Source: an uncultured Fastidiosipila sp.
GTDB taxonomy: Bacteria; Bacillota; Clostridia; Saccharofermentanales; Fastidiosipilaceae
Assembly: GCA_947253875.1 (NCBI GenBank)
Contig: CAMYAM010000004.1
Location: 1 to 64,000, forward strand
Direction: 5' to 3'
DNA length: 64,000 nucleotides
Shown here: positions 44,517-53,703 of the stretch, piece by piece
Layout of the letters: the number at the start of each line of letters is the position of its first letter
How positions within the stretch are numbered: the stretch's first letter is position 1
Notes under the pieces: model-generated
Seen by the model: the letters and a program-made list of their open reading frames with translations, nothing else
Told to the model about the DNA's origin: nothing
Database searches by the model: none
Position numbers and translations under genes: made by a program

Positions 44517-45292
44517 AAAAACATATCTAGCTTTGCCAATTTATCATAATTCTTTGTAAAGTGTTCAGATAAATAATGCTTAGTTAATATACCCAATTCT
44601 TGCAAGACTGCATCTCCTATCTTAAAAGAAAATACTTTACTACTTTCAGATTTAACAATATATCTAACTGTTGCCAGAAGTGCTGGACTTATTCTATAGC
44701 AAGAATTACTTTTTCTATTAGAAATTACGTCGTGTGCATGTTGATCACAATAGATTCTAGCGTTCTCAATATCAAAAAATACTATATCATCATTCTTGCT
44801 TAAATCTTTAATGCAATAGAAACACTTATCCAAAATTGGCTTATAACCTAATACGGAGCATAACTTAAATTCAGCAACATTACTGATAAAACGTGGATCT
44901 TTTTCACCTTTTTCAAATTCGTATAGACAACGTAATAAAAATTCATAAAAATTAAAATCATCTTGAAGTTTATTACCCTGAGGCAGGTTATCTAGCAATA
45001 TTTCGGCAATTTCTGAGCTAGCTGTTAATAGATAAATATCTTTCTGAATTGACTTAAAAGTTTGAATACTAGACACATCATCGAGACTATAACGTTCTTT
45101 ATTGTAAAACAACTCAAATTCATTAAAGCTAAACAGCTGACAGAAACTATTAAGTCTATTTTTGGGACGTCTAATACCTTTACAATATACAGAGATAAGT
45201 CCTAAATCTTGGGTTAAAACACTAATATATTTATCATAATCTTTGAAATTAGTAATTTTGATTATAATACCTTTTACTTTGACATTAGCCAT
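44513..45292 (-). CDS. recO: DNA repair protein RecO
   Basis: Protein of 259 aa. An N-terminal OB-fold (KGIIIKITNFKDYDKYISVLTQDLGLISVYCKGIRRPKNR) is followed by a helical domain. A zinc-finger-like CFYC...CDQH segment at about residues 160-190 is present. RecO loads RecA at gaps with RecR. In Firmicutes recO follows era, and that order is kept here with era as part of a fusion gene. Confidence 0.94.
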   Translation of the reverse strand: MANVKVKGIIIKITNFKDYDKYISVLTQDLGLISVYCKGIRRPKNRLNSFCQLFSFNEFELFYNKERYSLDDVSSIQTFKSIQKDIYLLTASSEIAEILLDNLPQGNKLQDDFNFYEFLLRCLYEFEKGEKDPRFISNVAEFKLCSVLGYKPILDKCFYCIKDLSKNDDIVFFDIENARIYCDQHAHDVISNRKSNSCYRISPALLATVRYIVKSESSKVFSFKIGDAVLQELGILTKHYLSEHFTKNYDKLAKLDMFF

Positions 45293-45367
45293 ATAAGAAT
45301 ATAATCCTTTCTAATTTCATTTTCTTATAATTAAAATTTCAGAAAAATATTATCACACTATAAAAGA

Positions 45368-47017
45368 CTATTGAATTATGTCCACCTCTGCTGGCCCATT
45401 ACCACCTTCTGTGTAACCAAGATCTCTTAAAACATTATCTGCATTTTTCCAGTTTTTTTGAACTCTAACGAATAACTCTAGATAAACTTTTGCTTCATAA
45501 AGATCCTCAAGTTTTTTCCTTACATTACTACCAATTCTCTTAAGCATACGACCAGATTTACCGAGAATAACACCTTTTTGACTAGGCTTATTTACTAAGA
45601 TTGTAGCTTCAACAATGACTAAACTTCTTTCGCCTTGGTAATTATTTTTTTCAGTAAATTTATCTATATTAACAGCTACATCATGAGGCACTTCTTGATA
45701 AAGCAAGTTCAAAATTTCTTCTCTTATATATTCTGCTGCTAAAGCTTTCTCTGATTGATCTGTATATGCATCTTCTGTATAAATCCTAGGTCTTATTGGC
45801 AAATGCTCTTTAATAACTTCCAAAAGTACATCTATGTTATCATTTTTATTTGAAGATATTGGTACTACATCTACAAAGTTAAATTTGTCTGTGTATTCCT
45901 TTATTAAAGGAAGCATTTTTTCTTTGTTAGCTATATCAGTTTTACTTAAAACTAAAATTAGCGGCAAACCTAATTCTTCAGCTTTTTTACAGGCTGTCTG
46001 TTCTACCTCTGTAATACCTCCTCTTCTAGGATCCACAAGCAACAGCACTACATCAGCAATCTCTAAGGCTCCCCAAGCAGAGCTTGCCATATAACGCTCA
46101 AGTTTGTTATTAGCTCTCTGAATACCTGGAGTATCAATAAATATCATCTGACTTACACCATCATCTAAAACAGTTTTGATATTATGTCTAGTGGTCTTAG
46201 CTTTAGGTGAGGTTATGGCTAAAACATTTCCTGATAAATTATTTAATAAAGTAGATTTCCCAGCATTAGGTCTACCTAGAATTGCTATATATCCAGTTTT
46301 AAAATTGTGATTAAAATTCTCCCCAGACTCTAACTCATTATCATCTAATTCTAGACTATTATTTAAGTGATCTAAATTAGAATAAAAACTTTGTAATTCA
46401 ATCTTCTTTTCATCCTGAATATCTCTAGTAATATTCACATCATTCAAAATCTGATCTTGTAATCTAAACATTAATTCTTCGGTACTTCTAGATTCTTCAT
46501 GATCATAGCCCATTACGTGCAATAAACCGTGTAAAGCCAAGAACGTCATCTCCCTGGTAAGCGAATGTCCATATTCTTCAGCTTGTTCAATCGCTCTCTC
46601 AACACAAATAATTACATCTCCAAGATTTAAGATATAATCCTTACTCTGAGTTGTATCTGAATCATTTTCTACTTCTTCACTATATTCATAAGTTGGCACG
46701 AAATCATATTCTGCAAGATTTGAAAATTTACCTAAGTCCATATTCAAAGCTGGAAAAGACAAAACATCCGTAACGCTATCAATATTTCTATTTTCTCTAT
46801 TAAGCGTTCTTATAGTCTCTTCATCTACAAAAGTTATATTTAGATAAAAATCAAAATCATTTAAATCTATATTTTCAGGTAATATCTCCGCTAATTCTGA
46901 ATTTCTATAATTCTCTGAAATAACTTTCTTCTGAGCATAAGTTAATGCTTCTTCAATATAAGGGAAAATAAAATCAATATCATAATTATTAATTTGCTTG
47001 TTTAATTCTAGTATCAT
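45368..47017 (-). CDS. YbeY-Era fusion: rRNA-maturation endoribonuclease joined to GTPase Era
   Basis: Protein of 549 aa. Residues about 1-195 are YbeY, a zinc RNase: TDVLSFP, LGDVIICVERA and the metal site HGLLHVMGYDH (163-173), with an extra acidic stretch of about 40 residues between the first two. An acidic linker (195-238) leads to a complete Era: Walker A GRPNAGKST (248-256), switch DTPGI, specificity motif SKTD, and a C-terminal KH domain with GKSGRMLKRIG. Both act on the 3' end of 16S rRNA. The start is ATG 47017, overlapping the pgpH end by 29 bases. No stop or frame break lies between the halves. Confidence 0.94.
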   Translation of the reverse strand: MILELNKQINNYDIDFIFPYIEEALTYAQKKVISENYRNSELAEILPENIDLNDFDFYLNITFVDEETIRTLNRENRNIDSVTDVLSFPALNMDLGKFSNLAEYDFVPTYEYSEEVENDSDTTQSKDYILNLGDVIICVERAIEQAEEYGHSLTREMTFLALHGLLHVMGYDHEESRSTEELMFRLQDQILNDVNITRDIQDEKKIELQSFYSNLDHLNNSLELDDNELESGENFNHNFKTGYIAILGRPNAGKSTLLNNLSGNVLAITSPKAKTTRHNIKTVLDDGVSQMIFIDTPGIQRANNKLERYMASSAWGALEIADVVLLLVDPRRGGITEVEQTACKKAEELGLPLILVLSKTDIANKEKMLPLIKEYTDKFNFVDVVPISSNKNDNIDVLLEVIKEHLPIRPRIYTEDAYTDQSEKALAAEYIREEILNLLYQEVPHDVAVNIDKFTEKNNYQGERSLVIVEATILVNKPSQKGVILGKSGRMLKRIGSNVRKKLEDLYEAKVYLELFVRVQKNWKNADNVLRDLGYTEGGNGPAEVDIIQ

Positions 47018-49214
47018 CTGGATATTTAACCCTTTCGTGTAATAAACCCTCATAAACATGGATAAAGGCACTCATAATCTGCTCTACATCTTTAAATGAA
47101 AGACCAGAATTTACTAGTTGATCTTGATCAACTTTACCTCTAACTAATTTTCTAATTAATTTTTCAACTTCATCAATGTCTGTTAATCCCGTCGACTTCA
47201 TTGCAGCTTCTACTGTATCTGCTAGCATAACTACAGCAATTTCCTTACGCATTGGACTTGGGCCAGGGTACCTAAATTCATTAGTTGCTGGAAGAGGTAT
47301 ACCCATCTCTTCTGCTTCATCACAAGCCTGTGTATAAAAATACTGCAAAATTGTTGTACCATGATGTTGTTGAATAAACTCTACTACTGTCTCTGGTAAA
47401 CCATATTCTCTTGCTATAGTTTGACCAAATTTAACATGCTTGAAAATAATTCTAGTACTTTCTTTAGTTATTAATAGTGAGTGCGGATTAAAATTACCTT
47501 GATTTTCAGTATACATTTGCGGATTCCATAATTTACCGACATCATGATAATAAGCTCCAACCCTTGCTAGCAAAGTATCTATACCAATTCTTTCTGCTGC
47601 CGCTTCAGCTAGATTAGCCACCATCATACTATGTTGATATGTTGCTGGAGCTTCCAAGAACAAACGCTTCAAGAGTGGATGGTTAGCATTTGCTAAATCT
47701 ATCAATCTAGTCGGAGCGACTGTGCTTAAGAACAACTCAACTATAGGGGCAACACCTATAGCTAAAACAGCTGAAAGGAAACCTGCCAAAGCTGCTAAGA
47801 TAGCGTTCTGTAACATAACATATGTACTATGTTGTATTAATGAAGAATATAAAATAGACGCCACAAAGTTTGTTGCCGTAGTTCCTATAATTGTTAAAGT
47901 ATTATTCTGTCTAGAGTTCGAAGCTGATGCTACTAAGGCTGAGCTTATAGTTCCCAAAATAGCTATAAATAAATACTGCAGGTTCATCTGAGTTACCGGT
48001 AATAGTAGAACAACTAGAGCCAAACCTAATACTAACGCTGCTTTTAATCCAAAATAAGATGCTATTAATATTGATACAAAATAGACTGGCAGAATTAAAG
48101 GAGATATACCAGACAAATAAGTCGATGCAAAGAATGTAGAGAGCAATATTGTTAGCAAAACAGCCCAATCATTATACGTTCTCAAATTCAAATTCTCTTG
48201 ATATCTAAAGTAGACCCACACTAAAAATAATACCAATGCATAAAGCAATACTAGCGAGCTAAGTGTAGCCCAATCTATACTATTTTTCTCTATTAATGCT
48301 AAATCGTCTAACATTTGATACTTTTCTGCAGTTATCGTTTCGCCCTTATTGACAATAGTATTACCAGCAGGAATCAAAACAGGATCATTGTAAATTTTGT
48401 TATACGTTGATTCTTTCGCTGCTTTGGTTGCTACTTCATCAAATATCATATTAGGTTTTAATAAAAATCTTAATAACGTAGAAATTTGGTTATATTCATT
48501 TTTATAATAAGAATTGCTCTCAATTAAAGTGTTTACTCTGCTTGTTATACTAACCAAAAGACTAGTATTGTCATGCTCCCCAAGCATAATAGCTTCTGCA
48601 ATATTAATTGCATTATTTTTAACAGCTGCATAGATAGATGGATTAGTTCTCAAAAATGCATCGATTATCGAGTCTTCAACATCTATTTTTTTTTCGTTTT
48701 GCAACTCTTCAGTTATTTTTTGTTTAGCTTCACTTATTTCGTTATCGGTAGGGATCCTGCCTTTATACTCTTTCTTATTAGTTGTAACAACAGTTTCTGT
48801 ATTCTTATTTTTCACCTTACTGGATTCATTATCTATACTTTCTGCTTCTAAAGATTCATTTTCATTAGCAGTTTCACCAGTATTATTTTCAACTTTTTCA
48901 ATATAAAGTGTTGAGCGATACTTATCAACAGTATCAAAAAAAGCATTTATCTGACGCATACTCTCATCTGATAAAGCCTCAGATCTTACAAAAATATCAG
49001 GAACTTGTTGAGCTTGCTCTAATGCTCTTTGATGACTTGCTTCTTTATTAACTATTGCCCTTGAAGATACAATATTTTCAGGTGCTTTATCTCCAACAGC
49101 TAAATCATATTTTTTTGGAATAGTAGCTGAGTATAAAACAAATAGAACTGCAAAAGATATAAGTACAGTTAATAAAAACATTAAAAAACTACTTAAATTA
49201 AATTTACCTCTCAC
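46989..49214 (-). CDS. pgpH: Cyclic-di-AMP phosphodiesterase PgpH (7TM-HD protein)
   Basis: Protein of 741 aa. An N-terminal membrane helix (about 8-28) leads to an extracellular 7TMR-HDED domain (to about residue 310, with an acidic Asn/Glu-rich insertion near 105-145). Seven membrane helices follow (about 315-500), then a cytoplasmic HD domain (HSMMVANLAEAA, GAYYHDVGKLWNP, FIQQHHGTT). The family hydrolyses c-di-AMP to pApA and so links potassium and wall stress to turgor control. It lies between phoH and the ybeY-era gene, as yqfF does in Bacillus. Confidence 0.95.
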   Translation of the reverse strand: MRGKFNLSSFLMFLLTVLISFAVLFVLYSATIPKKYDLAVGDKAPENIVSSRAIVNKEASHQRALEQAQQVPDIFVRSEALSDESMRQINAFFDTVDKYRSTLYIEKVENNTGETANENESLEAESIDNESSKVKNKNTETVVTTNKKEYKGRIPTDNEISEAKQKITEELQNEKKIDVEDSIIDAFLRTNPSIYAAVKNNAINIAEAIMLGEHDNTSLLVSITSRVNTLIESNSYYKNEYNQISTLLRFLLKPNMIFDEVATKAAKESTYNKIYNDPVLIPAGNTIVNKGETITAEKYQMLDDLALIEKNSIDWATLSSLVLLYALVLFLVWVYFRYQENLNLRTYNDWAVLLTILLSTFFASTYLSGISPLILPVYFVSILIASYFGLKAALVLGLALVVLLLPVTQMNLQYLFIAILGTISSALVASASNSRQNNTLTIIGTTATNFVASILYSSLIQHSTYVMLQNAILAALAGFLSAVLAIGVAPIVELFLSTVAPTRLIDLANANHPLLKRLFLEAPATYQHSMMVANLAEAAAERIGIDTLLARVGAYYHDVGKLWNPQMYTENQGNFNPHSLLITKESTRIIFKHVKFGQTIAREYGLPETVVEFIQQHHGTTILQYFYTQACDEAEEMGIPLPATNEFRYPGPSPMRKEIAVVMLADTVEAAMKSTGLTDIDEVEKLIRKLVRGKVDQDQLVNSGLSFKDVEQIMSAFIHVYEGLLHERVKYPDDTRIKQAN

Positions 49215-49316
49215 TTATTTACTCCTTTTGTTCTACTGTTTATATTATAAAGCTAAATCAAAAACTTTTAATCTTAAAAATCAGTAATAAAGATTTGATA
49301 TTTAGTTTATTAAAAT

Positions 49317-50312
49317 TTATTGCTCAACTTCTTTTCTCTTTTGCTTCTTTGCCTCAAAGTTTCTATCATATTTATCATATGCCTTAATTATACTTTGAAC
49401 AATCGGATTACGCATTACATCACTCTCATCTAGCTCTACAAATGCCATTCCTTTAACATTTTTAAGAACTCTTTGAGCATGAATTAAACCTGAACGTTGA
49501 TTCCTCGGTAAGTCAATTTGTGTCGCATCACCTGTCACTACAATTTTAGAATCATAGCCCAGTCTAGTCAAAAACATTTTCATCTGTTCTGGGGTTGTGT
49601 TCTGAGCTTCATCTAGAATTATATAAGAATTATCAAGAGTTCTACCACGCATATAAGCTAATGGAGAAACTTCTATTAACCCTCTCTCCATATTTAAGGT
49701 ATAAGTTTCGTATCCCATCAAATCTGCCAAAGCATCATACAAAGGTCGCATATAAGGGTCAACTTTAGTCTGTAAATCTCCTGGTAAGAATCCTAAGTTC
49801 TCACCTGCTTCAACAGCTGGTCTAGTTAGAATTATTCTATCCACCTCTTCATTTTTAAAAGCTTGAACTGCCATAGCAACTGCTAGATAGGTTTTTCCAG
49901 TACCAGCAGGTCCAATTGCAAAAGTAACTGTATTATTGCGTATTGCTTCTATATATTTACTTTGCCCCAAAGTTTTAGATACGACTGCTTTACCTTTTGC
50001 ATTTAATCCTATCCAGTCGGGATTGTAAACTGCAATATTTTGTTTCTGTTCTTTGCTCATCCCAGCTAAATAATTCGCTAGCTGTTCATCTACTTCACCT
50101 TTGTTCTTAGATATATGTAGCATTTTGCTAACGATTTTATCAGCTAAATCTAATTCTTCTTCAGTTTCAGCAATTACTTTAATTCCCAGTAGATTTGGTT
50201 CAATAATTACATTTAAATAGTTCTCAATTGCTTTAGCATTTTTATTATTAACACCAATAATGCTTTGAATTATATTTTGTTCATCAATACGTATTATTTT
50301 TTCCAAATGCAA
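49317..50312 (-). CDS. phoH: PhoH-like ATPase
   Basis: Protein of 331 aa, normal for the PhoH/YbeZ group. It has a short N-terminal KH-like part. Walker A GPAGTGKTYLAVAMAV is near residue 138, followed by LTRPAVEAGENLGFLPGDLQTKVDPYMRPLYDAL and Walker B IILDEAQNTT. It is thought to act as an RNA helicase or ATPase with YbeY in rRNA metabolism. It heads the phoH-pgpH-ybeY/era-recO run, with GAAGGAGAG before the ATG. Confidence 0.95.
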   Translation of the reverse strand: MHLEKIIRIDEQNIIQSIIGVNNKNAKAIENYLNVIIEPNLLGIKVIAETEEELDLADKIVSKMLHISKNKGEVDEQLANYLAGMSKEQKQNIAVYNPDWIGLNAKGKAVVSKTLGQSKYIEAIRNNTVTFAIGPAGTGKTYLAVAMAVQAFKNEEVDRIILTRPAVEAGENLGFLPGDLQTKVDPYMRPLYDALADLMGYETYTLNMERGLIEVSPLAYMRGRTLDNSYIILDEAQNTTPEQMKMFLTRLGYDSKIVVTGDATQIDLPRNQRSGLIHAQRVLKNVKGMAFVELDESDVMRNPIVQSIIKAYDKYDRNFEAKKQKRKEVEQ

Positions 50313-50375
50313 CTCTCCTTCTAAGCTAGTATTGTATTTCCTTTTAATAAATTTATGATTTGTATTAAAATTTTA

Positions 50376-51137
50376 TTATTTTTCCTGATTATTTCCATTC
50401 GTAGTATCTTCAGGTATAATTTCTAGTAAATTTTGTCTATATGCAGGACTATTTTCAGAAAGTGCTGGTATTTTAACTTCTTGTGGATACTCCATATTTA
50501 CAACAACGCCCTGACTTTGCAAGTGATTCCAGATTTGACTAGAGAATCTATAATAATCTTGCAATTTTTTCACCTCTCCAATTACAGATATTTCATAGCC
50601 TGTTGGACTTGTAATGTTAGTACCATTCATAACTATTTTAGTATTTTCACCACTTCCAGTTGCACTAATTTCTGTCAAAGCAACGACTCTCTCGCCATTT
50701 ATAGAGATAGCATAAGCGCCATTGGCTTTAAGAGAATTAACTATAACTAACAAAGATGACACACTAACTTCTGCATCTTTAGCACTGGTATCTAAACTAA
50801 TAATAGCTCCAGGTCCTTTAACATCTGTTAAACCAGCATATGTTTTGGCTCTACTAAGTTGATCTTGGTAATATTTAAGTTGTGCATTTTCATCATCGCC
50901 AAGTTCTATAAACTTTTGGAGACTTTCCTTATATTCTGCATTCCTCTGTGCAAGCTCAGCATTAACAATATTCAATTGTTGGATTTTCTCTTGTAAATCA
51001 GCTTGGTTTGTATTCCCAAAAATAGTTGAGCCTTCTAAAGAATTTATATTCTTCATTTGCCAAGCTATCAATACACCCAACAATACACTTATTACAACTA
51101 ATAATATATTAGAAATTAATTTATTTCTTGATTTCAT
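50376..51137 (-). CDS. DUF881 family membrane-anchored coiled-coil protein (copy 2)
   Basis: Protein of 253 aa. One membrane helix (about 8-27) is followed by a short coiled coil (residues 40-75) and the DUF881 domain (GPGAIISLDTS..., ALTEISATG..., YRFSSQIWNHL). The role is unknown; the family often lies near division or sporulation genes and is exported. The start ATG 51137 has GGAGGG; it overlaps the end of the other DUF881 gene by 17 bases, so the two are coupled. The C-terminal 25 residues are polar. Confidence 0.85.
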   Translation of the reverse strand: MKSRNKLISNILLVVISVLLGVLIAWQMKNINSLEGSTIFGNTNQADLQEKIQQLNIVNAELAQRNAEYKESLQKFIELGDDENAQLKYYQDQLSRAKTYAGLTDVKGPGAIISLDTSAKDAEVSVSSLLVIVNSLKANGAYAISINGERVVALTEISATGSGENTKIVMNGTNITSPTGYEISVIGEVKKLQDYYRFSSQIWNHLQSQGVVVNMEYPQEVKIPALSENSPAYRQNLLEIIPEDTTNGNNQEK

Positions 51138-52002
51138 TCTCATACCCTCCAAGTCGATCAACTTGTGTATTTATGTATATTTCATCTTTCATTGGACTTA
51201 ATTGCAAATCTTCAACTAATTCAATCTCTAATTTAAGTCCTCTATCTTTTATTGATTTAATAAATTGTTGATCTTGTATCTGTTTAAAAACACTCTTTAA
51301 ATCATCCGGATTCTCCATGCCGGCTTCTATTACAAAAGGCGAAGAGTGATAAACTCTATTTACTAGTACTGATGGTCCTGTACATAATAACGGGCTCATT
51401 GGAGAAATTCTTTCACCATTTACAGCAATTGCATTAAAATATTTAGCCTTGAAAAAATCAACAATTATCCTCAAATCACCATCATGAACAATTTCGCTTG
51501 CATCAGTTGTAGAATCATAGGCTATTCCTTCTTTATCTGCTAAAGTGACTCTAATTCCTTGCCCACTAAAGCTTTTCATACCTGCAATATGCAATACTTT
51601 ATCATACTCACTGATCAAACGTTTTAACTCAGTAGATTCGAATTTCATATTCTGAATCTTAGCAGCTCTTACTTCTTCAAACTCTTTATTTAAGTTTAAG
51701 TTTTCTTGCTCAAGTTTTTTCTTTTGCTCTTCCTTCGCAGTAATTTCTTTCTGTAGTTCTTTTATTCTATTTAAAGGTTCTTCTTTTATTCTTATTTGAG
51801 CTTGTAGGTTTTTATGGGCTAGCAGCAAAATAAAAACAACTAGCAACATTGTAGAAAATGATGTTAGATAAAAAGAAATTTTATTGCTATTAAACTTAGA
51901 TTTTCCAGATTTTTTGTTAGTACTCTCAAGTTTATTTGAGCGAGAAGTAAATTTATTTAATTTTATTAAAATTAATCTTTTAAATCTTTTTAATATATCC
52001 AA
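51121..52002 (-). CDS. DUF881 family membrane-anchored coiled-coil protein (copy 1)
   Basis: Protein of 293 aa. A basic cytoplasmic tail (residues 1-42) leads to one membrane helix (about 45-65), a coiled coil (70-120) and a DUF881 domain (GQGIRVTLADKEG, IVHDGDLRIIVDFFKAKYFNAIAVNGERISPMSP). It is a diverged paralogue of the overlapping downstream gene; both keep the NGERI/NGERV motif. The role is unknown. The pair follows rluD by about 40 bases. Confidence 0.85.
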   Translation of the reverse strand: MDILKRFKRLILIKLNKFTSRSNKLESTNKKSGKSKFNSNKISFYLTSFSTMLLVVFILLLAHKNLQAQIRIKEEPLNRIKELQKEITAKEEQKKKLEQENLNLNKEFEEVRAAKIQNMKFESTELKRLISEYDKVLHIAGMKSFSGQGIRVTLADKEGIAYDSTTDASEIVHDGDLRIIVDFFKAKYFNAIAVNGERISPMSPLLCTGPSVLVNRVYHSSPFVIEAGMENPDDLKSVFKQIQDQQFIKSIKDRGLKLEIELVEDLQLSPMKDEIYINTQVDRLGGYENEIKK

Positions 52003-52043
52003 TTTAGCTTCACCTCACATTAAAATCCTTGTTTATATTATCC

Positions 52044-52970
52044 TTAAAATTCTAATTCATAATTTAATTTTTTTAAAACTGCAATCATTCTCGCTGGTAA
52101 CGGTGACTCAAAATACATCTCCTCATTACTTACAGGATGCTTAAACTTAACACTTCTAGCATGTAAACATAATTCTTTTGCTAATTTGTCTTGTCTATAT
52201 CCATATATAGGGTCACCAAGAATAGGATGATTAATATACTTCATATGCACTCTTATTTGGTGAGTTCTACCTGTTAATAGGTTAACTTTTAGATAGGATG
52301 TATTATCACTTTCCCCAATAAGTTCAAACTCAGTCTTAGCAATTTTCCCATCTTCTATAACTGACATTTCCTGTCTTCTTTTTGGGTTTCTGCCTATAGG
52401 AGCATTTATAAAGCCTTTATTTTCTTTAAAAGTACCATGAACTATTGTTTCATAAATTTTTGTAATTTCTCTAGCTTTAAATTGCTTCTGCAAATTAATT
52501 AAGGCATCATCTGTTTTTGCAATTAGTAATATTCCAGAAGTATCTTTATCCAACCTATGCACAATACCTGCTCTATTTTTACCATTTATCATCGCTAAGT
52601 TACCGTTGCAATGACTTAGAAGAGCATTCACAAGTGTTCCAGATTCATTCCCTACACCTGGATGCACAGTAATACCTGCCTCTTTATCAAGTACAATTAT
52701 ATCCTCATCTTCGTAAATAATGTTTAAAGGTATATTTTCTGGTTGAGGATTTTCAATTGAATCATTATTTTCAATTAAACTACCAAAATCAATTTCAAGC
52801 TCCAGGTCCTCATCAACCTTAAAGCTAGGCTTCATAGTACCTAGATGTGAAATAACTTTTCCATCTTTAATCATTTGAGAAAGCTCACTTCTAGATATTT
52901 CCGGAAATAAACTTGATAAAGTTTTATCTAATCTTTTATCACTTTTTTTTACAAGTACAATTTTTTTCAT
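52044..52970 (-). CDS. rluD: RluD-type ribosomal large subunit pseudouridine synthase
   Basis: Protein of 308 aa. An S4 RNA-binding domain (residues 1-60) is followed by the RluA/RluD catalytic domain with GIVHRLDKDTSGILLIAKT, whose Asp is the nucleophile, and the C-terminal TGRTHQIRVHMKYINHPILGDPIYG. It probably modifies helix 69 of 23S rRNA, though targets within this family vary. The ATG overlaps the lspA stop by one base (TAATG), the same lspA-rluD pairing as in Bacillus. Confidence 0.93.
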   Translation of the reverse strand: MKKIVLVKKSDKRLDKTLSSLFPEISRSELSQMIKDGKVISHLGTMKPSFKVDEDLELEIDFGSLIENNDSIENPQPENIPLNIIYEDEDIIVLDKEAGITVHPGVGNESGTLVNALLSHCNGNLAMINGKNRAGIVHRLDKDTSGILLIAKTDDALINLQKQFKAREITKIYETIVHGTFKENKGFINAPIGRNPKRRQEMSVIEDGKIAKTEFELIGESDNTSYLKVNLLTGRTHQIRVHMKYINHPILGDPIYGYRQDKLAKELCLHARSVKFKHPVSNEEMYFESPLPARMIAVLKKLNYELEF

Positions 52971-53572
52971 TACTGCAAACTAAAGCTATCCTCACCACTT
53001 GATCTAACATTGTTCTGAATTTTCAAATTATAATTTTCTAGATCCTTATCATACCTGAACATTATGTAGAAAAATAAAATCGTTGCTGAAATAGTAATAC
53101 AAGTATCTGCTACATTAAATGTTGGAAAATGCCAGCCATTATAATGAAAATCTAAAAAGTCTATAACTGCGCCTAACCTGACTCTATCAATTAAATTTCC
53201 AACAGTACCAGCTAATAGAATACAAAGTGCTAACGGAAAAATAGCTGGCCAATTACTGTATTTAAATAATAGAACTAGAAAAATTATCGTAGTCACAACT
53301 GAAATTCCAGTCAAAAGGTATATTCCCCAGTCTTGATTATTCAAAAAACTAAATGCAGCTCCAGAATTCAATGTATATATGAATTGAAAAAAGCCTGGTA
53401 CAACTTCAATCTTTCCACCATTTTGTAATTCTACATTATTAGCCGCCCATAATTTACTGACTTGATCTAAAACTACTAAAATTGCAGCTAATATCAAAAA
53501 CACAAAAGATCTTTTCAAAGACACCTCTGGTTTAAACTCTCTTAATTGATTCTCATTAAATACTTTTTTCAT
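52970..53572 (-). CDS. lspA: Lipoprotein signal peptidase II
   Basis: Protein of 200 aa, somewhat longer than the usual 150-170 because of polar tails at both ends. It has four membrane helices. The two catalytic aspartates are in GNLIDRVRLGAVIDFLDFHY and FNVADTCITIS. It removes the signal peptide of prolipoproteins such as the ZnuA homologue in this window. It is translationally coupled to rluD. Confidence 0.96.
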   Translation of the reverse strand: MKKVFNENQLREFKPEVSLKRSFVFLILAAILVVLDQVSKLWAANNVELQNGGKIEVVPGFFQFIYTLNSGAAFSFLNNQDWGIYLLTGISVVTTIIFLVLLFKYSNWPAIFPLALCILLAGTVGNLIDRVRLGAVIDFLDFHYNGWHFPTFNVADTCITISATILFFYIMFRYDKDLENYNLKIQNNVRSSGEDSFSLQ

Positions 53573-53674
53573 TTTAATACCTTTACTATATATTATTGCT
53601 TGCTTTACATTTTAACTTAAATAAGAATATTTGTCGCATAAAGCACTCAACTCCTATAAGTAATTCCAAGCATA

Positions 53675-53702
53675 AAAAAAGGCCGGAATTTCCGACCTTT
53701 TC
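53675..53702 (-). terminator. Terminator of rny
   Basis: An inverted repeat with 11 of 12 pairs (one C/A mismatch) reads AAAAGGTCGGAA...TTCCGGCCTTTTTTT on the minus strand. Its upstream arm lies at the 3' end of rny, next to the stop codon. Confidence 0.85.
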
Positions 53703-53703
53703 T

